A stretch of 64,000 nucleotides of DNA, taken from positions 1 to 64,000 of the forward strand of contig CAYMLG010000022.1 in NCBI GenBank assembly GCA_964391195.1. The letters run 5' to 3'. The first letter of the stretch is position 1. The number at the start of each line of letters is the position of its first letter. A model generated the notes under the pieces. That model searched no databases. It saw only the letters and a list, made by a program, of their open reading frames with translations, and was not told where the DNA came from. Both the position numbers and the translations under genes were made by a program. The DNA is from JAAYXE01 sp964391195. GTDB lineage: Bacteria > Chloroflexota > Anaerolineae > Anaerolineales > UBA4823. Of the stretch, positions 40,514 to 49,687 are shown in pieces.

Positions 40514-42970
40514 ATGAACCAAAACATCAAAGTCAAGAAGCCCTGGAACACAAGCCTGCTGCTAATCACCGTGTTGACTTTGTTGGCTTTGCTGGGCAGT
40601 TCTATGGGATCGGTGGCATATGCTCAAGATGAACAGCCCGAATGGCCTGTCGAAGAGATCGCTGTTGCTCAGGCTGCCGATGCTTTCGTCGACTTCGGAT
40701 GGCAGTACGATCGCCCTCACGATCCACCTCTGTTCACTGATCTTACCAGCCGCTACTTGCGTTTTGACAGCAACAATAACCCGCATGTTGCCTTTGGCGG
40801 CGATCACCTGTATTACGCTTACCGCGATGGGAGTGGTTGGCATACAGAGATCGTTGACAACAGCCTGTCGGTTGGCCGGTATGCCTCGTTGGCGCTGGAT
40901 AGCAGCAATCGCCCCCATATCAGTTACTATGATGCTTTAAACGGCAACTTGAAATACGCCTTCAAGAATCAAGGCCAGTGGATTATCCGGGTGATGGATA
41001 CCGGGAGTGCTGCTGTGGCAGCTTTAGCGGCAGAAACCGGACAGTCCCTGGAAGGGATTGATCCGGTGGAGATGTTCTCCCGCCCGAACCCGGAGCTTGA
41101 TCTTGGCCCGGTTGCTGCCTTCATCGATCCCTCACTGGAGATGGGCGAGGCTGAAGCGCTCGCAGCCGGGACAGATGCGGAGTTCAGCCCCCTGGCTGTG
41201 AACGTGCCCCTGGAAACTCAGGTCTTTGGCGTTGGCCTGTATACCTCGATCGCCATCGACAGCGACGGCAATGTGGGCATCAGTTACTATGATGCCGTGA
41301 ATGGAGACCTTAAGTACACGTTCTGGGAAAACGGCGCCTGGCATATTCAGGTAGCCGACCGGGGTGGGAGCAGAAACTTCGATGTCGGCACTTTCACCTC
41401 TCTGGCGTTTGACAGTGAAGATCGTCCCCAGATCGTTTACATGAACGAGTCTCAGGACAACCTGCGCTATGCCTCCTACCGGGGCCCTAATTGGGAAGTC
41501 ACCACCGTTGATTCCACCACGATGGTGGGCGCTTATAACTCGCTGGCTTTCGACCGGCAAAATAACCGCCCCTATATCAGCTATTACGACTTCGGCAACC
41601 ACGACCTGAAGTATGCAACCCGCACCGGTGATGGCTGGATCACAATTACCCTGGATGAGGCTGGGGACGTGGGCGCTTACTCGTCGATCACTCTCGACCG
41701 GAACAGGCGGCCGCGCATCACTTACTTCCACCTGGACACGTTGACGATGAAGTACGCGTCTTACAATGGCAGCGAATGGAGTATCGATCCCATTACGCAG
41801 ACCAGACCCGGTGGGAAATACACCTCAGTGGCCTTCGACAACAATTTCAACCTTGGAATTGTATTCTTCGATATGGGCCGCGAAGCGCTGCGTTTCCTTC
41901 GCCCCAGCGGTTCCAATTGGGTGACCGAAGACATCGCCCTGATGAGCCGGGTGGGTGTTCGCAGCTCGATGGGCATTGGGCCGGATGGAGTTCCGCATAT
42001 TGCGTATCTCAACGATACAACCGACAGCCTGCTGTACGCAACCACTACCAGTGGAAGCTGGCAGCTGCGGGATCTGTTCGGGCCCGGAAAGGGACAGTAC
42101 TTCTCCCTTAAAGTGGATAGCAACGGTACCCCTCATATCGCTTTCCTGGATCAGTCTACCGGCGACCTGAATTATGCCTACTTGTCTGGATCGAACTGGG
42201 TGACGGAGATCATCGATGATTCCGGCTCCGTATCCAGGCCAGTTGGCCGCTTTGTCGACCTGGCCCTGGACCGGCTCGATTCGCCTTACGTGGCTTACTA
42301 TGACAGCCTGAACGGCGATCTCAAGTATGGGCTCAGGACTGGCGGCAGTTGGAATACCTACACGGTTGACAGCGTGGATAACGTCGGAGAACTGCCTTCG
42401 ATTGTCATATCTGATTCGTTCATCCCCCATATCGCCTATTACGATGTGGCTCGCAATGACCTCAAATATACTTATTGGGACCCAACCGGCAACACCTGGC
42501 GCTTCCAGGTGATCGATCCGGATGGCGGTATCTATCCTTCGATCATGCTGTCTCCTGAAGGGTTAGTCCGTATCGCCTACTACCTACCCGACCGCAACCC
42601 CAACGACAACACATCCAAAGACGACCTGATGTGGGCCGTCCAGGCTGGAGATGGTTGGACCCGCTATATCCTGGATTCGGCGGGTGAGGTTGGTCTGTAC
42701 CCGTCGGGTGTGATCGACCCGGATGGAGATGTGCATATCACTTATTACGACAAGACCAATGGGGATCTTAAGTACATGCACTGGGATCCAAGCGGCTGGA
42801 CTCGCTATACCGTGGACAGGTATGGGGATGTTGGCGCTTACCCCTCCCTGGCTTTAGATCCGAATGGGGTCCCGAACATCAGCTACTTCGACGCGACCCA
42901 CGGTGATCTCAAGGTTGCAAGAGGCGTCACGCTTGACAAGACCCTCTTCCTGCCGATGGTCACCCGCTGA
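40514..42970 (+). CDS. Secreted protein with 14 propeller-type repeats
   Basis: An 818-residue exported protein. A signal peptide is clear (Lys-rich start, hydrophobic NTSLLLITVLTLLALLGSSMG, cut near AYAQ). I count 14 repeats of about 45-50 residues with the pattern VGxYxSLALDxxxRPHISYYDxxNGDLKYA...W...TVD, typical of beta-propeller blades; 14 equals two seven-bladed propellers. An insert of about 75 residues, rich in Ala, Glu and Pro, separates repeats 2 and 3 (counting from the N-terminus). The last repeat runs into DKTLFLPMVTR, a short tail of the type often seen at the ends of Chloroflexota secreted proteins. GGAG lies upstream of ATG 40514. Ligand unknown. Confidence 0.85.
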   Translation: MNQNIKVKKPWNTSLLLITVLTLLALLGSSMGSVAYAQDEQPEWPVEEIAVAQAADAFVDFGWQYDRPHDPPLFTDLTSRYLRFDSNNNPHVAFGGDHLYYAYRDGSGWHTEIVDNSLSVGRYASLALDSSNRPHISYYDALNGNLKYAFKNQGQWIIRVMDTGSAAVAALAAETGQSLEGIDPVEMFSRPNPELDLGPVAAFIDPSLEMGEAEALAAGTDAEFSPLAVNVPLETQVFGVGLYTSIAIDSDGNVGISYYDAVNGDLKYTFWENGAWHIQVADRGGSRNFDVGTFTSLAFDSEDRPQIVYMNESQDNLRYASYRGPNWEVTTVDSTTMVGAYNSLAFDRQNNRPYISYYDFGNHDLKYATRTGDGWITITLDEAGDVGAYSSITLDRNRRPRITYFHLDTLTMKYASYNGSEWSIDPITQTRPGGKYTSVAFDNNFNLGIVFFDMGREALRFLRPSGSNWVTEDIALMSRVGVRSSMGIGPDGVPHIAYLNDTTDSLLYATTTSGSWQLRDLFGPGKGQYFSLKVDSNGTPHIAFLDQSTGDLNYAYLSGSNWVTEIIDDSGSVSRPVGRFVDLALDRLDSPYVAYYDSLNGDLKYGLRTGGSWNTYTVDSVDNVGELPSIVISDSFIPHIAYYDVARNDLKYTYWDPTGNTWRFQVIDPDGGIYPSIMLSPEGLVRIAYYLPDRNPNDNTSKDDLMWAVQAGDGWTRYILDSAGEVGLYPSGVIDPDGDVHITYYDKTNGDLKYMHWDPSGWTRYTVDRYGDVGAYPSLALDPNGVPNISYFDATHGDLKVARGVTLDKTLFLPMVTR

Positions 42971-42987
42971 GTTCAGGTCCAATGATG

Positions 42988-43030
42988 AAAAGAGTGCTCA
43001 CATGGTCAGCCCGTGTGAGCACTCTTTTTC
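42988..43030 (+). terminator. Rho-independent terminator of the propeller-repeat gene
   Basis: AAAAGAGTGCTCACA (42988-43002) pairs with 43014-43028, and the stem can extend by three more pairs inward. A run of T follows. It starts 18 bases after the stop codon. Confidence 0.88.
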
Positions 43031-43064
43031 GTTATATAAAAATAAGCTGGGGAAGGGCTAAGAA

Positions 43065-43448
43065 CTATGGCCGTTGGCGGCGGACCGGATCGCTGAGCCT
43101 GGCGAAAATCCACGCCACGGTCATGGTCGGCAAAAACTGGGTGCCGGGGATAACGGATTCAAGCACAGTGACGCCCCGCAGCGGTTTCAACCCCAGGTAC
43201 CCGAGGATCACCCAGGCGACCGGAGCGGAAAGGAAATCGAGCCCGAAATCCAACAGGTCCAGCAAAATAACTACGCTTAAGGGCGTCAAGCGCAAAGCGG
43301 TGAGCGGGTCGGCGTCGGGAGGCAGGTGTATCTTTTTGATCCGCAGTACAACCCACACCGTCAACCCTACCGCCAGAATGATGGCAATGCCGATCGCCAG
43401 CAGAAACAAGCGGATAAGGGTATCCCAGTCGATTTGACTTCCGTCCAT
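43065..43448 (-). CDS. Hypothetical membrane protein, 127 aa
   Basis: I do not recognise a family. The product has an N-terminal helix (about residues 12-36, LFLLAIGIAIILAVGLTVWVVL), then a short loop KKIHLPPDADPLTALRLTP, then two amphipathic or membrane helices (about 55-85) and a conserved-looking VTVLESVIPGTQFLPTMTVAWIFARL ending. Asp-rich hydrophobic LLDLLDFGLDFL is unusual for a simple anchor. It is convergent with the propeller gene and divergent from the Yip1-like gene 371 bases away. The start at 43448 has only a weak ribosome binding site. Confidence 0.65.
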   Translation of the reverse strand: MDGSQIDWDTLIRLFLLAIGIAIILAVGLTVWVVLRIKKIHLPPDADPLTALRLTPLSVVILLDLLDFGLDFLSAPVAWVILGYLGLKPLRGVTVLESVIPGTQFLPTMTVAWIFARLSDPVRRQRP

Positions 43449-43819
43449 GGGGCTCCATTCCAGGCCACTCTGAATAGCTCGATACTCTCAGCCCAATCCG
43501 CTTGCGGCAGGCGGAGACCAGAAATAAATTATACCTGTAGAGCGTACCCCGATCGAGCGGCTTTGCAGTAGGCCATTGAAAACCACTGCTTTCCATCATT
43601 CGCACCGCCCGGTTGAGACTCGGGCCAGATCAAATTCAAAACCCATGGCTTTCCAATAGTCGTAAGCCAGACTTTGGAGGTTCTGGAGAAGGCTAAGATC
43701 CACAACCACAACGAATGGATTATCTGCGGGTTATAATGAAAGAGGGGTCATGCTGTCCGGTTATGTTGACCGGGCGGTTTCATTCGCCAAAATAGCGCGA
43801 CGATCAGGAGGGAGTGAAT
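43449..43819. other. Gap upstream of the Yip1-like gene
   Basis: No clear gene. A short minus-strand frame (43709 to 43596, about 37 residues) reads like protein but is not bounded by usual signals. A TATAAT at 43732-43737 on the plus strand could be the -10 of the Yip1-like gene. Confidence 0.4.
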
Positions 43820-44335
43820 ATGTTACTAAACCGGATCATGGGAGTATTCCGGCTGAGTGCAGCCACATTTGAAGAAATCGAACATGATGAGAGTGCAACC
43901 GGCCAGGCAGCCTTGATCGTTCTGGTCGTGGCCTTTGTCACCGGTCTGGGCAGTGCGCTGTTCGCAGCTTTTACCGACAGCAGCTCGCTGGGCGGATTTG
44001 TAAGCGCCCTGATCTGGGCTTTCCTGGGATGGTTTATCTGGTCGCTGATCTCATACTTCGTGGGGACCACACTGTTCGGAGGCCAGGCAACGGTCGGGGA
44101 AATGCTGCGGGTGATTGGTTTTGCCTACGCCCCCCAGGTGCTGTCGATCATTCCCTGCGTCGGGGCGTTGATTGGAGCGATTTGGTCCCTGATAGCCGGA
44201 TATATCGCCATTCGCCAGGGGTTGGATGTGGATGACCTGCGCGCCTTCTTAACCATCGTAATTGGGTTTGTGGTTTACATGATCGGAAGTGTGATCGTGA
44301 ACGCCCTGATAGGTGCAACAGGCCTGTTCTTTTAA
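43820..44335 (+). CDS. Yip1-domain membrane protein
   Basis: A 171-residue protein with a short cytoplasmic start (MLLNRIMGVFRLSAATFEEIEHDES, the usual opening of bacterial Yip1 proteins) and about five membrane helices (GQAALIVLVVAFVTGLGSALF; LGGFVSALIWAFLGWFIWSLISYFVG; APQVLSIIPCVGALIGAIWSLIAGYIAIRQGL; FLTIVIGFVVYMIGSVIVNALIG). FGGQATVGEMLRVIGFAYAP is a good family landmark. The bacterial role is unknown. AGGAGGG precedes ATG 43820. Confidence 0.85.
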   Translation: MLLNRIMGVFRLSAATFEEIEHDESATGQAALIVLVVAFVTGLGSALFAAFTDSSSLGGFVSALIWAFLGWFIWSLISYFVGTTLFGGQATVGEMLRVIGFAYAPQVLSIIPCVGALIGAIWSLIAGYIAIRQGLDVDDLRAFLTIVIGFVVYMIGSVIVNALIGATGLFF

Positions 44336-44379
44336 ACTGCTATAAGCAAGGTTGGGAACATCCGGTCTGGCGCGGCCGG

Positions 44380-45042
44380 CTAATCCTGTGCGTTCGCCAG
44401 GCGGCGGACAAGTCCTGAACCGAGCAAGGCCAACCCATCGGTGATCATATAGCGGCTGGCGGCGCAGTCGAATAGAATTTGCCCCCGGGCAGGGAAATCT
44501 TCATCCCCGGGCCAGAGTACGGCTGCCAGGCGAATCCTGGGTAGCGGCTGGAAGGCATAAGCGTATTCGGTTATGTCCGGCAGGTGTATGCCTTCCAGCC
44601 GCTCTGCGGCGGTGTGGAAGGTTTGGGGTTGGTGACCGAAGGTCCGGCCCAGGACATCGCCGCTGTACGATTGGAAGGCCTGATTGTAAAAGGTGCCGCC
44701 GGGTAGTTCCCGAAAACCGATCCAGCGATGCTCCAGGGCAGAGCCATCTGCCTGGTGGAGATAATAAAGAAGCATAGCCTGGTCGAACACCGGGCAAGCC
44801 TGCTCACCGGCTGCGTAGCGGGCCACAAGGTCTGGCCAGTTGATGATCACATCCTGGGTCCAGTATTGCAGCCTGAGCCCTTCAGGAGTGGGTTGCGCCC
44901 CGCACCTGCTGGCAACCTCCAGCCGGTCCCGGCTGCTCAGTTCTTGGCGCAGCCCCTCGAGCTGGCGCTGCATGCTCTCCTGCCAGGCCTTGCGTGTCCG
45001 GTCCAGGTGTTCCCCGCCGGTCTGTTGGATCAGGTTCGCCAT
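44380..45042 (-). CDS. DUF3786-like protein
   Basis: A 220-residue soluble protein that by eye resembles DUF3786: an N-terminal helix (EHLDRTRKAWQESMQRQLEGLRQ), a short beta region, then WIGFRELPGGTFYNQAFQSYSGDVLGRTFG (about 120-150), RLAAVLWPGDEDFPARGQILFDCAASRYMITDGLALLGSGLV near the end. Function unknown; the family occurs in anaerobes and Chloroflexota. The start at 45042 follows AAAGAGGAG, and a promoter (45099-45071) leaves a 20-base leader. It is divergent from the small gene at 45170. Family assignment is from memory of motif style, so moderate. Confidence 0.65.
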   Translation of the reverse strand: MANLIQQTGGEHLDRTRKAWQESMQRQLEGLRQELSSRDRLEVASRCGAQPTPEGLRLQYWTQDVIINWPDLVARYAAGEQACPVFDQAMLLYYLHQADGSALEHRWIGFRELPGGTFYNQAFQSYSGDVLGRTFGHQPQTFHTAAERLEGIHLPDITEYAYAFQPLPRIRLAAVLWPGDEDFPARGQILFDCAASRYMITDGLALLGSGLVRRLANAQD

Positions 45043-45070
45043 TATCGCTCCTCTTTTTTGCGGATACACT

Positions 45071-45099
45071 ACTTTACAATAAACCGGGGTAAAATGCAA
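45071..45099 (-). promoter_or_regulatory. Promoter of the DUF3786-like gene
   Basis: On the minus strand TTGCAT (45099-45094) and TAAAGT (45076-45071) are separated by 17 bases. The ATG is 29 bases further downstream. Confidence 0.55.
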
Positions 45100-45169
45100 C
45101 CTGTGTAAATGTGAAATCTGGGAAGACATCAATTCCCATTCGATCCTCCCCCTATAGGAGATTGTGTTG

Positions 45170-45418
45170 GTGGATGAAGGGATAACCCTGGAAACGCTAT
45201 GGATGTACGTGGAGCGGGCGGTGCGCGGCGACCGGAAACTGCGGGCGTCGCTATTCCATACCATGCAGCGCCTGGCTAATCACCCTTCCGCCCCTTGCGA
45301 GGAGCGAGCCCTGGGAGCGGTGATCTCTCAGGTATTGATGGGTGATCGCGATCCAGATCTCAGCTCACTTCCGGAAGACATCGCAGATGAGATGCGTCTT
45401 CTCCTGCAGCGGTTGTAA
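45170..45418 (+). CDS. Small acidic hypothetical protein, 82 aa
   Basis: I do not recognise a family. The product is all-helical in character: ITLETLWMYVERAVRGDRKLRASLFHTMQRLANH, then a short loop with SAPCEERALGAVISQVLMGDRDPD, then LPEDIADEMRLLLQRL. No membrane segment. I start at GTG 45170, nine bases after GGAG; TTG 45167 and GTG 45164 are alternatives with poorer spacing. It is divergent from the DUF3786-like gene and 294 bases upstream of dnaG on the same strand. Confidence 0.6.
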   Translation: MDEGITLETLWMYVERAVRGDRKLRASLFHTMQRLANHPSAPCEERALGAVISQVLMGDRDPDLSSLPEDIADEMRLLLQRL

Positions 45419-45552
45419 TCGCACTTTGGCAGACCGGCATTTAGTACGGGTTTAGTTGGTAGCCCCGATTTGTGCGGCCTGTAGCTCTCCCCTCAAAGGC
45501 ATTTGTCACCTGGTGAATTGTGGATCGCATCTTTTTGCCATCACCGGGCTGG

Positions 45553-45558
45553 TATAAT
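45553..45558 (+). promoter_or_regulatory. -10 element of the dnaG-rpoD operon
   Basis: A perfect TATAAT 154 bases before the dnaG ATG; a T-rich TCTTTT 17 bases upstream is a weak -35. It implies a leader of about 150 bases, in which I see no clear structure. Confidence 0.45.
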
Positions 45559-45712
45559 TCAATCAGTGGGAAAGGAAATCGAATAATACTGACGCATTGG
45601 CTGGTGTTTGCAAAGAAAAAGTGACGGCCAGCCCCTCAGCCGGTCTGTAGCCCCTCTGCTTGATTTCTTGTGTCAGGTGTAGTTCTTAGACGAGTTTTTT
45701 CTCACGAGGAAA

Positions 45713-47644
45713 ATGTCATCCATTGACGAAATCAAAGCCCGGATAGATCTGGTAGACCTGGTTTCCGAGACAGTGCAGCTCCGCCGCTCGGGAAAGAACT
45801 ATACGGGCTTCTGCCCCTTCCACGAAAACACCCGTACCCCGGCATTTGTGGTCTTTGCTGATACGGGGACCTGGCGCTGCTTTGGGCAATGCAATGAGGG
45901 GGGAGACATTTTCAAATTCGTCATGAAAAAGGAGGGGTTCGATTTCCCAGAGGCGCTGCGATATCTTGCGGAGCGGGCAGGGGTGCAGCTCAAAGCGCCT
46001 ACTCCAGATGAGCAGGCTGCCGCAGAGGAGAATGAACACCTGCGCGGGCTCCTGGAAGAAGCGGTGACTTTCTTCCGCCACCATCTGATCAACACCCCTC
46101 CTGGCAGGGAGGCATTGGATTATTTGCGCAGCCGGCGCGGGCTGAGCGATGAGACAATTGAGACCTTTGGTTTGGGCTATGGGCCCAATTCCTGGGATGC
46201 GCTGACCACCCACTTTAAATCGAAGGGTTGGAGCGAGCAAGACCTCTTGGCCGTTGGGCTGGTGTCTGAACGGGAAAGCGGTGGGGTGTACGATCGCTTC
46301 CGGCACCGGGTCATTTTCCCGATCCGTGATGAGCGCGGGCGGATAGCCGGCTTTGGGGCCCGTATCTTGAACCCGGACGATGTCCCCAAATTCCTTAACT
46401 CACCACAAACTGAGCTGTTCGATAAGGGACGCTTGCTCTATGGCCTGGACCTGGCGCGCAAAGCAATCCGTCAGGCGGACCAGGCCGTAATCGTGGAAGG
46501 CTACCTGGATGTCATTGCCCTGCACCAGGCAGGGTATGCGAATGTTGTCTCCCCCATGGGCACCGCCCTGACCGAGCACCAGTTGCATAAGCTCAAGCGA
46601 TTCACACGGCGCCTGGTGTTGGCCCTGGATCCAGATGCTGCTGGCGATCAAGCCACGCTGCGTGGTCTGCAGATTGCTCGTCAAGCACTGGACCGGGAGC
46701 AAGAGCCGGTCTTCGATGCTCGGGGCTTGCTGGGCTATGAAGCCCGCTTGCAGGCCGATATCCGCGTGACCACCCTTCCGGACGGTCTCGACCCGGACGA
46801 TGTTGTCCTTCGCGACCCTCAGGAGTGGGAGCGGATTGTGACGAACGCCCGCCCGGTGGTTATTCATGTGATGGAGACCCTGGCCTCCGGCGTGGACCTG
46901 GAAGATCCGAAGGTGAAGACTGCGATCGCCGAGCAAGTGATGCCGCTGATACAGGACGTTCCCAGCCCGATCGAGAGGGACACCTACGTGCAGCGGCTGG
47001 CGCGGCTGTTAAAGGTGGACGAGAGCGCCCTTCTGGGCAGCGTTCCAGCCGCCGGGCGCAGGCCTCGCTACTCTGGGCGAAGAGGCAGAGAGGCGCAGCC
47101 TCCTGCTCCCCAGCCTGCCCCTGCCTTTCAGCCGGCCGCGGCCAGCAGCTATAATCTGGAGGCCCATTGTCTCGGCGTTTTGTTGCGCAAACCGGGCCTG
47201 CTGTATCGTGTGGATCGCGAATTGCAGGCCCAGAATCTCCCCCGGCTCGCACCCGGGGATTTCCAGCACGCCGATCATCAGGCGATCTTCACCCTCCTGC
47301 AAGAATCGGTGGATCAGGATTTTGCTGAACCGATCGATTTCGTTCTGGGAAATTTCTCTTTGCCGATGATGGAACTGGCGGACAGTCTGTTGGCCCGCAC
47401 CGAAAAAGTGGATCCGGTGGAGGACCGGGTGCTGGAGGATCTTATGCGGGCAGTGCTATACTTACGTAAAAGGAGTATCCTTCAGGATACGGAGTATATG
47501 CGCTATTTGATCCAGGAAGCCCAGGAACAGGGTGACCTGCGGGCGACCCAATATGGCGAAGCGATCGTCCGTTACAACCGCACCATTGCCAGCCTGGATC
47601 GTGCGCTGGGCAAGTATACGAACCGGTCGATGGTTGGTGGTTAG
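45713..47644 (+). CDS. dnaG: DNA primase
   Basis: A 643-residue DnaG that makes RNA primers at the replication fork. The N-terminal CHC2 zinc finger is CPFHENTRTPAF...CFGQC (about 36-62), the RNA-polymerase core has LRSRRGLSDETIETFGLGY, and the Toprim motif is VIVEGYLDVIALHQAGYANVVSPMGTALT with the metal-binding LALDPDAAGDQAT. A Pro/Ala-rich linker (about 450-475) leads to the C-terminal helicase-binding domain (YNLEAHCLGVLLRKPGLL). Length is normal. GAGGAAA lies before the ATG. It precedes the principal sigma factor gene by 105 bases, the standard macromolecular-synthesis arrangement. Confidence 0.96.
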   Translation: MSSIDEIKARIDLVDLVSETVQLRRSGKNYTGFCPFHENTRTPAFVVFADTGTWRCFGQCNEGGDIFKFVMKKEGFDFPEALRYLAERAGVQLKAPTPDEQAAAEENEHLRGLLEEAVTFFRHHLINTPPGREALDYLRSRRGLSDETIETFGLGYGPNSWDALTTHFKSKGWSEQDLLAVGLVSERESGGVYDRFRHRVIFPIRDERGRIAGFGARILNPDDVPKFLNSPQTELFDKGRLLYGLDLARKAIRQADQAVIVEGYLDVIALHQAGYANVVSPMGTALTEHQLHKLKRFTRRLVLALDPDAAGDQATLRGLQIARQALDREQEPVFDARGLLGYEARLQADIRVTTLPDGLDPDDVVLRDPQEWERIVTNARPVVIHVMETLASGVDLEDPKVKTAIAEQVMPLIQDVPSPIERDTYVQRLARLLKVDESALLGSVPAAGRRPRYSGRRGREAQPPAPQPAPAFQPAAASSYNLEAHCLGVLLRKPGLLYRVDRELQAQNLPRLAPGDFQHADHQAIFTLLQESVDQDFAEPIDFVLGNFSLPMMELADSLLARTEKVDPVEDRVLEDLMRAVLYLRKRSILQDTEYMRYLIQEAQEQGDLRATQYGEAIVRYNRTIASLDRALGKYTNRSMVGG

Positions 47645-47749
47645 TTGCAGCCTGACTTCGATTTCGGGTTGGTGGATTGAGAAGAGGCTTTTGCTTCTGC
47701 CGGTCAACTGTCAACGAGTGGTTGAGAGCAGCCAGGAGGTATAAGGTAT

Positions 47750-49519
47750 ATGGAAACCTCAAAGAGAACGCTCCGAAAACAACCTCCCTTGCCCGAATCG
47801 CCGGAGATCAGGGAAGATCCTATCCCTGAAGAAGTAGAGGATGAACTCATGGACGGTGATGAGGATGAAGATTTGGAGGGCGACGAGGATGAACTACTCG
47901 ATGAAGATGTTCCCCTTCCGGTCGAAGAGATTGAAGAACTCTTGGTGAATCAGGAAGAAATCATCGCCAGGGAAGACAGCGACATCGAAATCGATAGCGA
48001 GGAAGAAGAGGTCCCTGGCGAAACAGAGGATGGGGACGGGCAAGGGGGGGAAGACGATTGGGATACATTGGTGGTAGAAGAAAAAGATCTTTTGGATGAT
48101 CCGAAGCTCATGATGGAATTGAGCGAGGATCCGGTTCGTTTGTATTTGAAAGAGATTGGAAATATAGATCTCCTCGACCCAGATCGGGAGTTTTGGTTGG
48201 CAGCCCGGTTGGAGGCGGCGCGTCGAATCGAAGTCCTGGCTACCCAGCACCCATTGGTTCGAAAAGATCAGAAGCGAGAAGACTCTGCCGAAGCGGCCAT
48301 CGACGTCTCTCCGAGCCGCAATATTTACCGGGCTCTGTATGAGGAGCTGGAAACTTTCTGGACGCGGATGGTCGAAGACACGAGCCGGTTGGGGTACGAA
48401 TGCCCGGATTTGAGCCTGATTTTATCCGAGGCACAACTGCTGCGCCAAACCTGGGAACACGAGCAGCCTTCTTATCTGCGCGCCTATCTCGATAACGGCC
48501 TTTGGGGTAGTGACCCATTGTGGGATGATATCGCCCGGTTGGGTTTTTCGGTTTACCTCTACCTGTACATGCTCCCCTCCCATCTGGCCGAAACGATCAA
48601 AGAATACATCGATCGGGAGGGGCGACTGCCGCCCGCAGAATTCTTCCTGAGAAATCTTCCTCCTGAAGAAGACCTGGAAACGGAGCTGAATGAGATCCAG
48701 CAGCGCGCCGATGATTCTCATTCAGCCATTATTCGCGCCAATCTGCGCCTGGTGGTTAGCGTTGCCAAACGCTATATCGGGCGCGGCAGTTCTTTCCTGG
48801 ATTTAATTCAGGAGGGCAATATCGGCCTGCTGCGCGCGGTTTCGAAATTCGATTCGACCCGTGGCTTCAAATTCAGCACTTATGCCACCTGGTGGATTCG
48901 CCAGTCGATCAGCCGTTCGATCGCCGACCAGGCGCGCGTTATCCGCATTCCGGTGCATATATTTGAATCGATCAACCGGCTGTTGCGGGTCCAACGACGC
49001 CTGATCCAGGAACTTGGGCGTGAGCCCACCAGCGAAGATCTGGCGCTGGAAGCGGGTTACCTCGAAGCCAAGGATGTGCAGGTGATTCGCCGCTCTCGAG
49101 AGCAGAACACCCCCTTGCCGGCAGATGTGCGCCGCCGCTGGCAGCGGGCATCCGCCAAGGTGAACCGGATTCTCCGGGCAATGGAAGAACCCATGTCTTT
49201 AGATAGCCCGGTGGGCAATGAAGACAGCAGTATGCTGGGGGATTTTATCGAGGACCAGGACGCCCCCGAACCCATGGATGCCGCGGCTCGCGAAATGCTG
49301 CGAGAGTCGGTGAAGAACGCTTTGGCGGTTCTTTCCGAGCGTGAGCGGGAAGTGCTCGAACTGCGTTTTGGCCTGGTTGACGGTAAAGACCATACGTTGG
49401 AAGAGGTCGGGCAGTATTTCAACGTCACCCGCGAACGAATACGCCAGATCGAGGCCAAAGCATTGCGAAAACTACGCCATCCGACGCGCAGCCGGCACTT
49501 ACGCGATTACCTGGCCTGA
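47750..49519 (+). CDS. rpoD: RNA polymerase principal sigma factor (sigma-70, RpoD)
   Basis: A 589-residue group 1 sigma factor. Residues about 20-115 are extremely acidic (mostly Glu and Asp) and stand in place of a canonical region 1.1. Region 1.2 starts at DPVRLYLKEIGNIDLLD, region 2 includes IIRANLRLVVSVAKRY and FSTYATWWIRQSISRSIADQARVIRIPVH, region 3 follows, and region 4 has ALAVLSEREREVLELRFGL and TRERIRQIEAKALRKLRHP, with the usual -35 recognition helix. A roughly 140-residue non-conserved region lies between 1.2 and 2. AGGAGG is upstream of the ATG. It follows dnaG. Confidence 0.95.
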   Translation: METSKRTLRKQPPLPESPEIREDPIPEEVEDELMDGDEDEDLEGDEDELLDEDVPLPVEEIEELLVNQEEIIAREDSDIEIDSEEEEVPGETEDGDGQGGEDDWDTLVVEEKDLLDDPKLMMELSEDPVRLYLKEIGNIDLLDPDREFWLAARLEAARRIEVLATQHPLVRKDQKREDSAEAAIDVSPSRNIYRALYEELETFWTRMVEDTSRLGYECPDLSLILSEAQLLRQTWEHEQPSYLRAYLDNGLWGSDPLWDDIARLGFSVYLYLYMLPSHLAETIKEYIDREGRLPPAEFFLRNLPPEEDLETELNEIQQRADDSHSAIIRANLRLVVSVAKRYIGRGSSFLDLIQEGNIGLLRAVSKFDSTRGFKFSTYATWWIRQSISRSIADQARVIRIPVHIFESINRLLRVQRRLIQELGREPTSEDLALEAGYLEAKDVQVIRRSREQNTPLPADVRRRWQRASAKVNRILRAMEEPMSLDSPVGNEDSSMLGDFIEDQDAPEPMDAAAREMLRESVKNALAVLSEREREVLELRFGLVDGKDHTLEEVGQYFNVTRERIRQIEAKALRKLRHPTRSRHLRDYLA

Positions 49520-49596
49520 CCCGGCTGGCGGCGGATTGGGAGGCGAGGTGGGATGAAGGGTGTCAATTAAGTGATGCGGGGGGTAATTTGTGAAAT

Positions 49597-49625
49597 TTGA
49601 CACCTGAAAATCCTTATGGTAAACT
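49597..49625 (+). promoter_or_regulatory. Sigma-70 promoter of the nuo operon
   Basis: A perfect -35 TTGACA (49597-49602) is 17 bases from TAAACT (49620-49625). It gives a leader of about 155 bases before nuoA. Confidence 0.7.
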
Positions 49626-49648
49626 CAGCCATGAATTAGTAGTCTTTA

Positions 49649-49687
49649 TAGATTTACTCCCTTACAGCCTCTAGGGGCGTAAATCTA
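49649..49687 (+). promoter_or_regulatory. Inverted repeat in the nuo leader
   Basis: TAGATTTAC (49649-49657) and its exact complement GTAAATCTA (49679-49687), with further CCC/GGG pairing inside, lie shortly after the nuo promoter. TTTTC follows. It could be an operator or a weak early terminator. Confidence 0.45.

Noticed and set aside
43596..43730. Short minus-strand frame that reads like protein (VDLSLLQNLQSLAYDYWKAM)
   Set aside because: Only about 37-45 residues, no ATG, no clear ribosome binding site and no family match. Possibly a decayed gene, but not enough to call.
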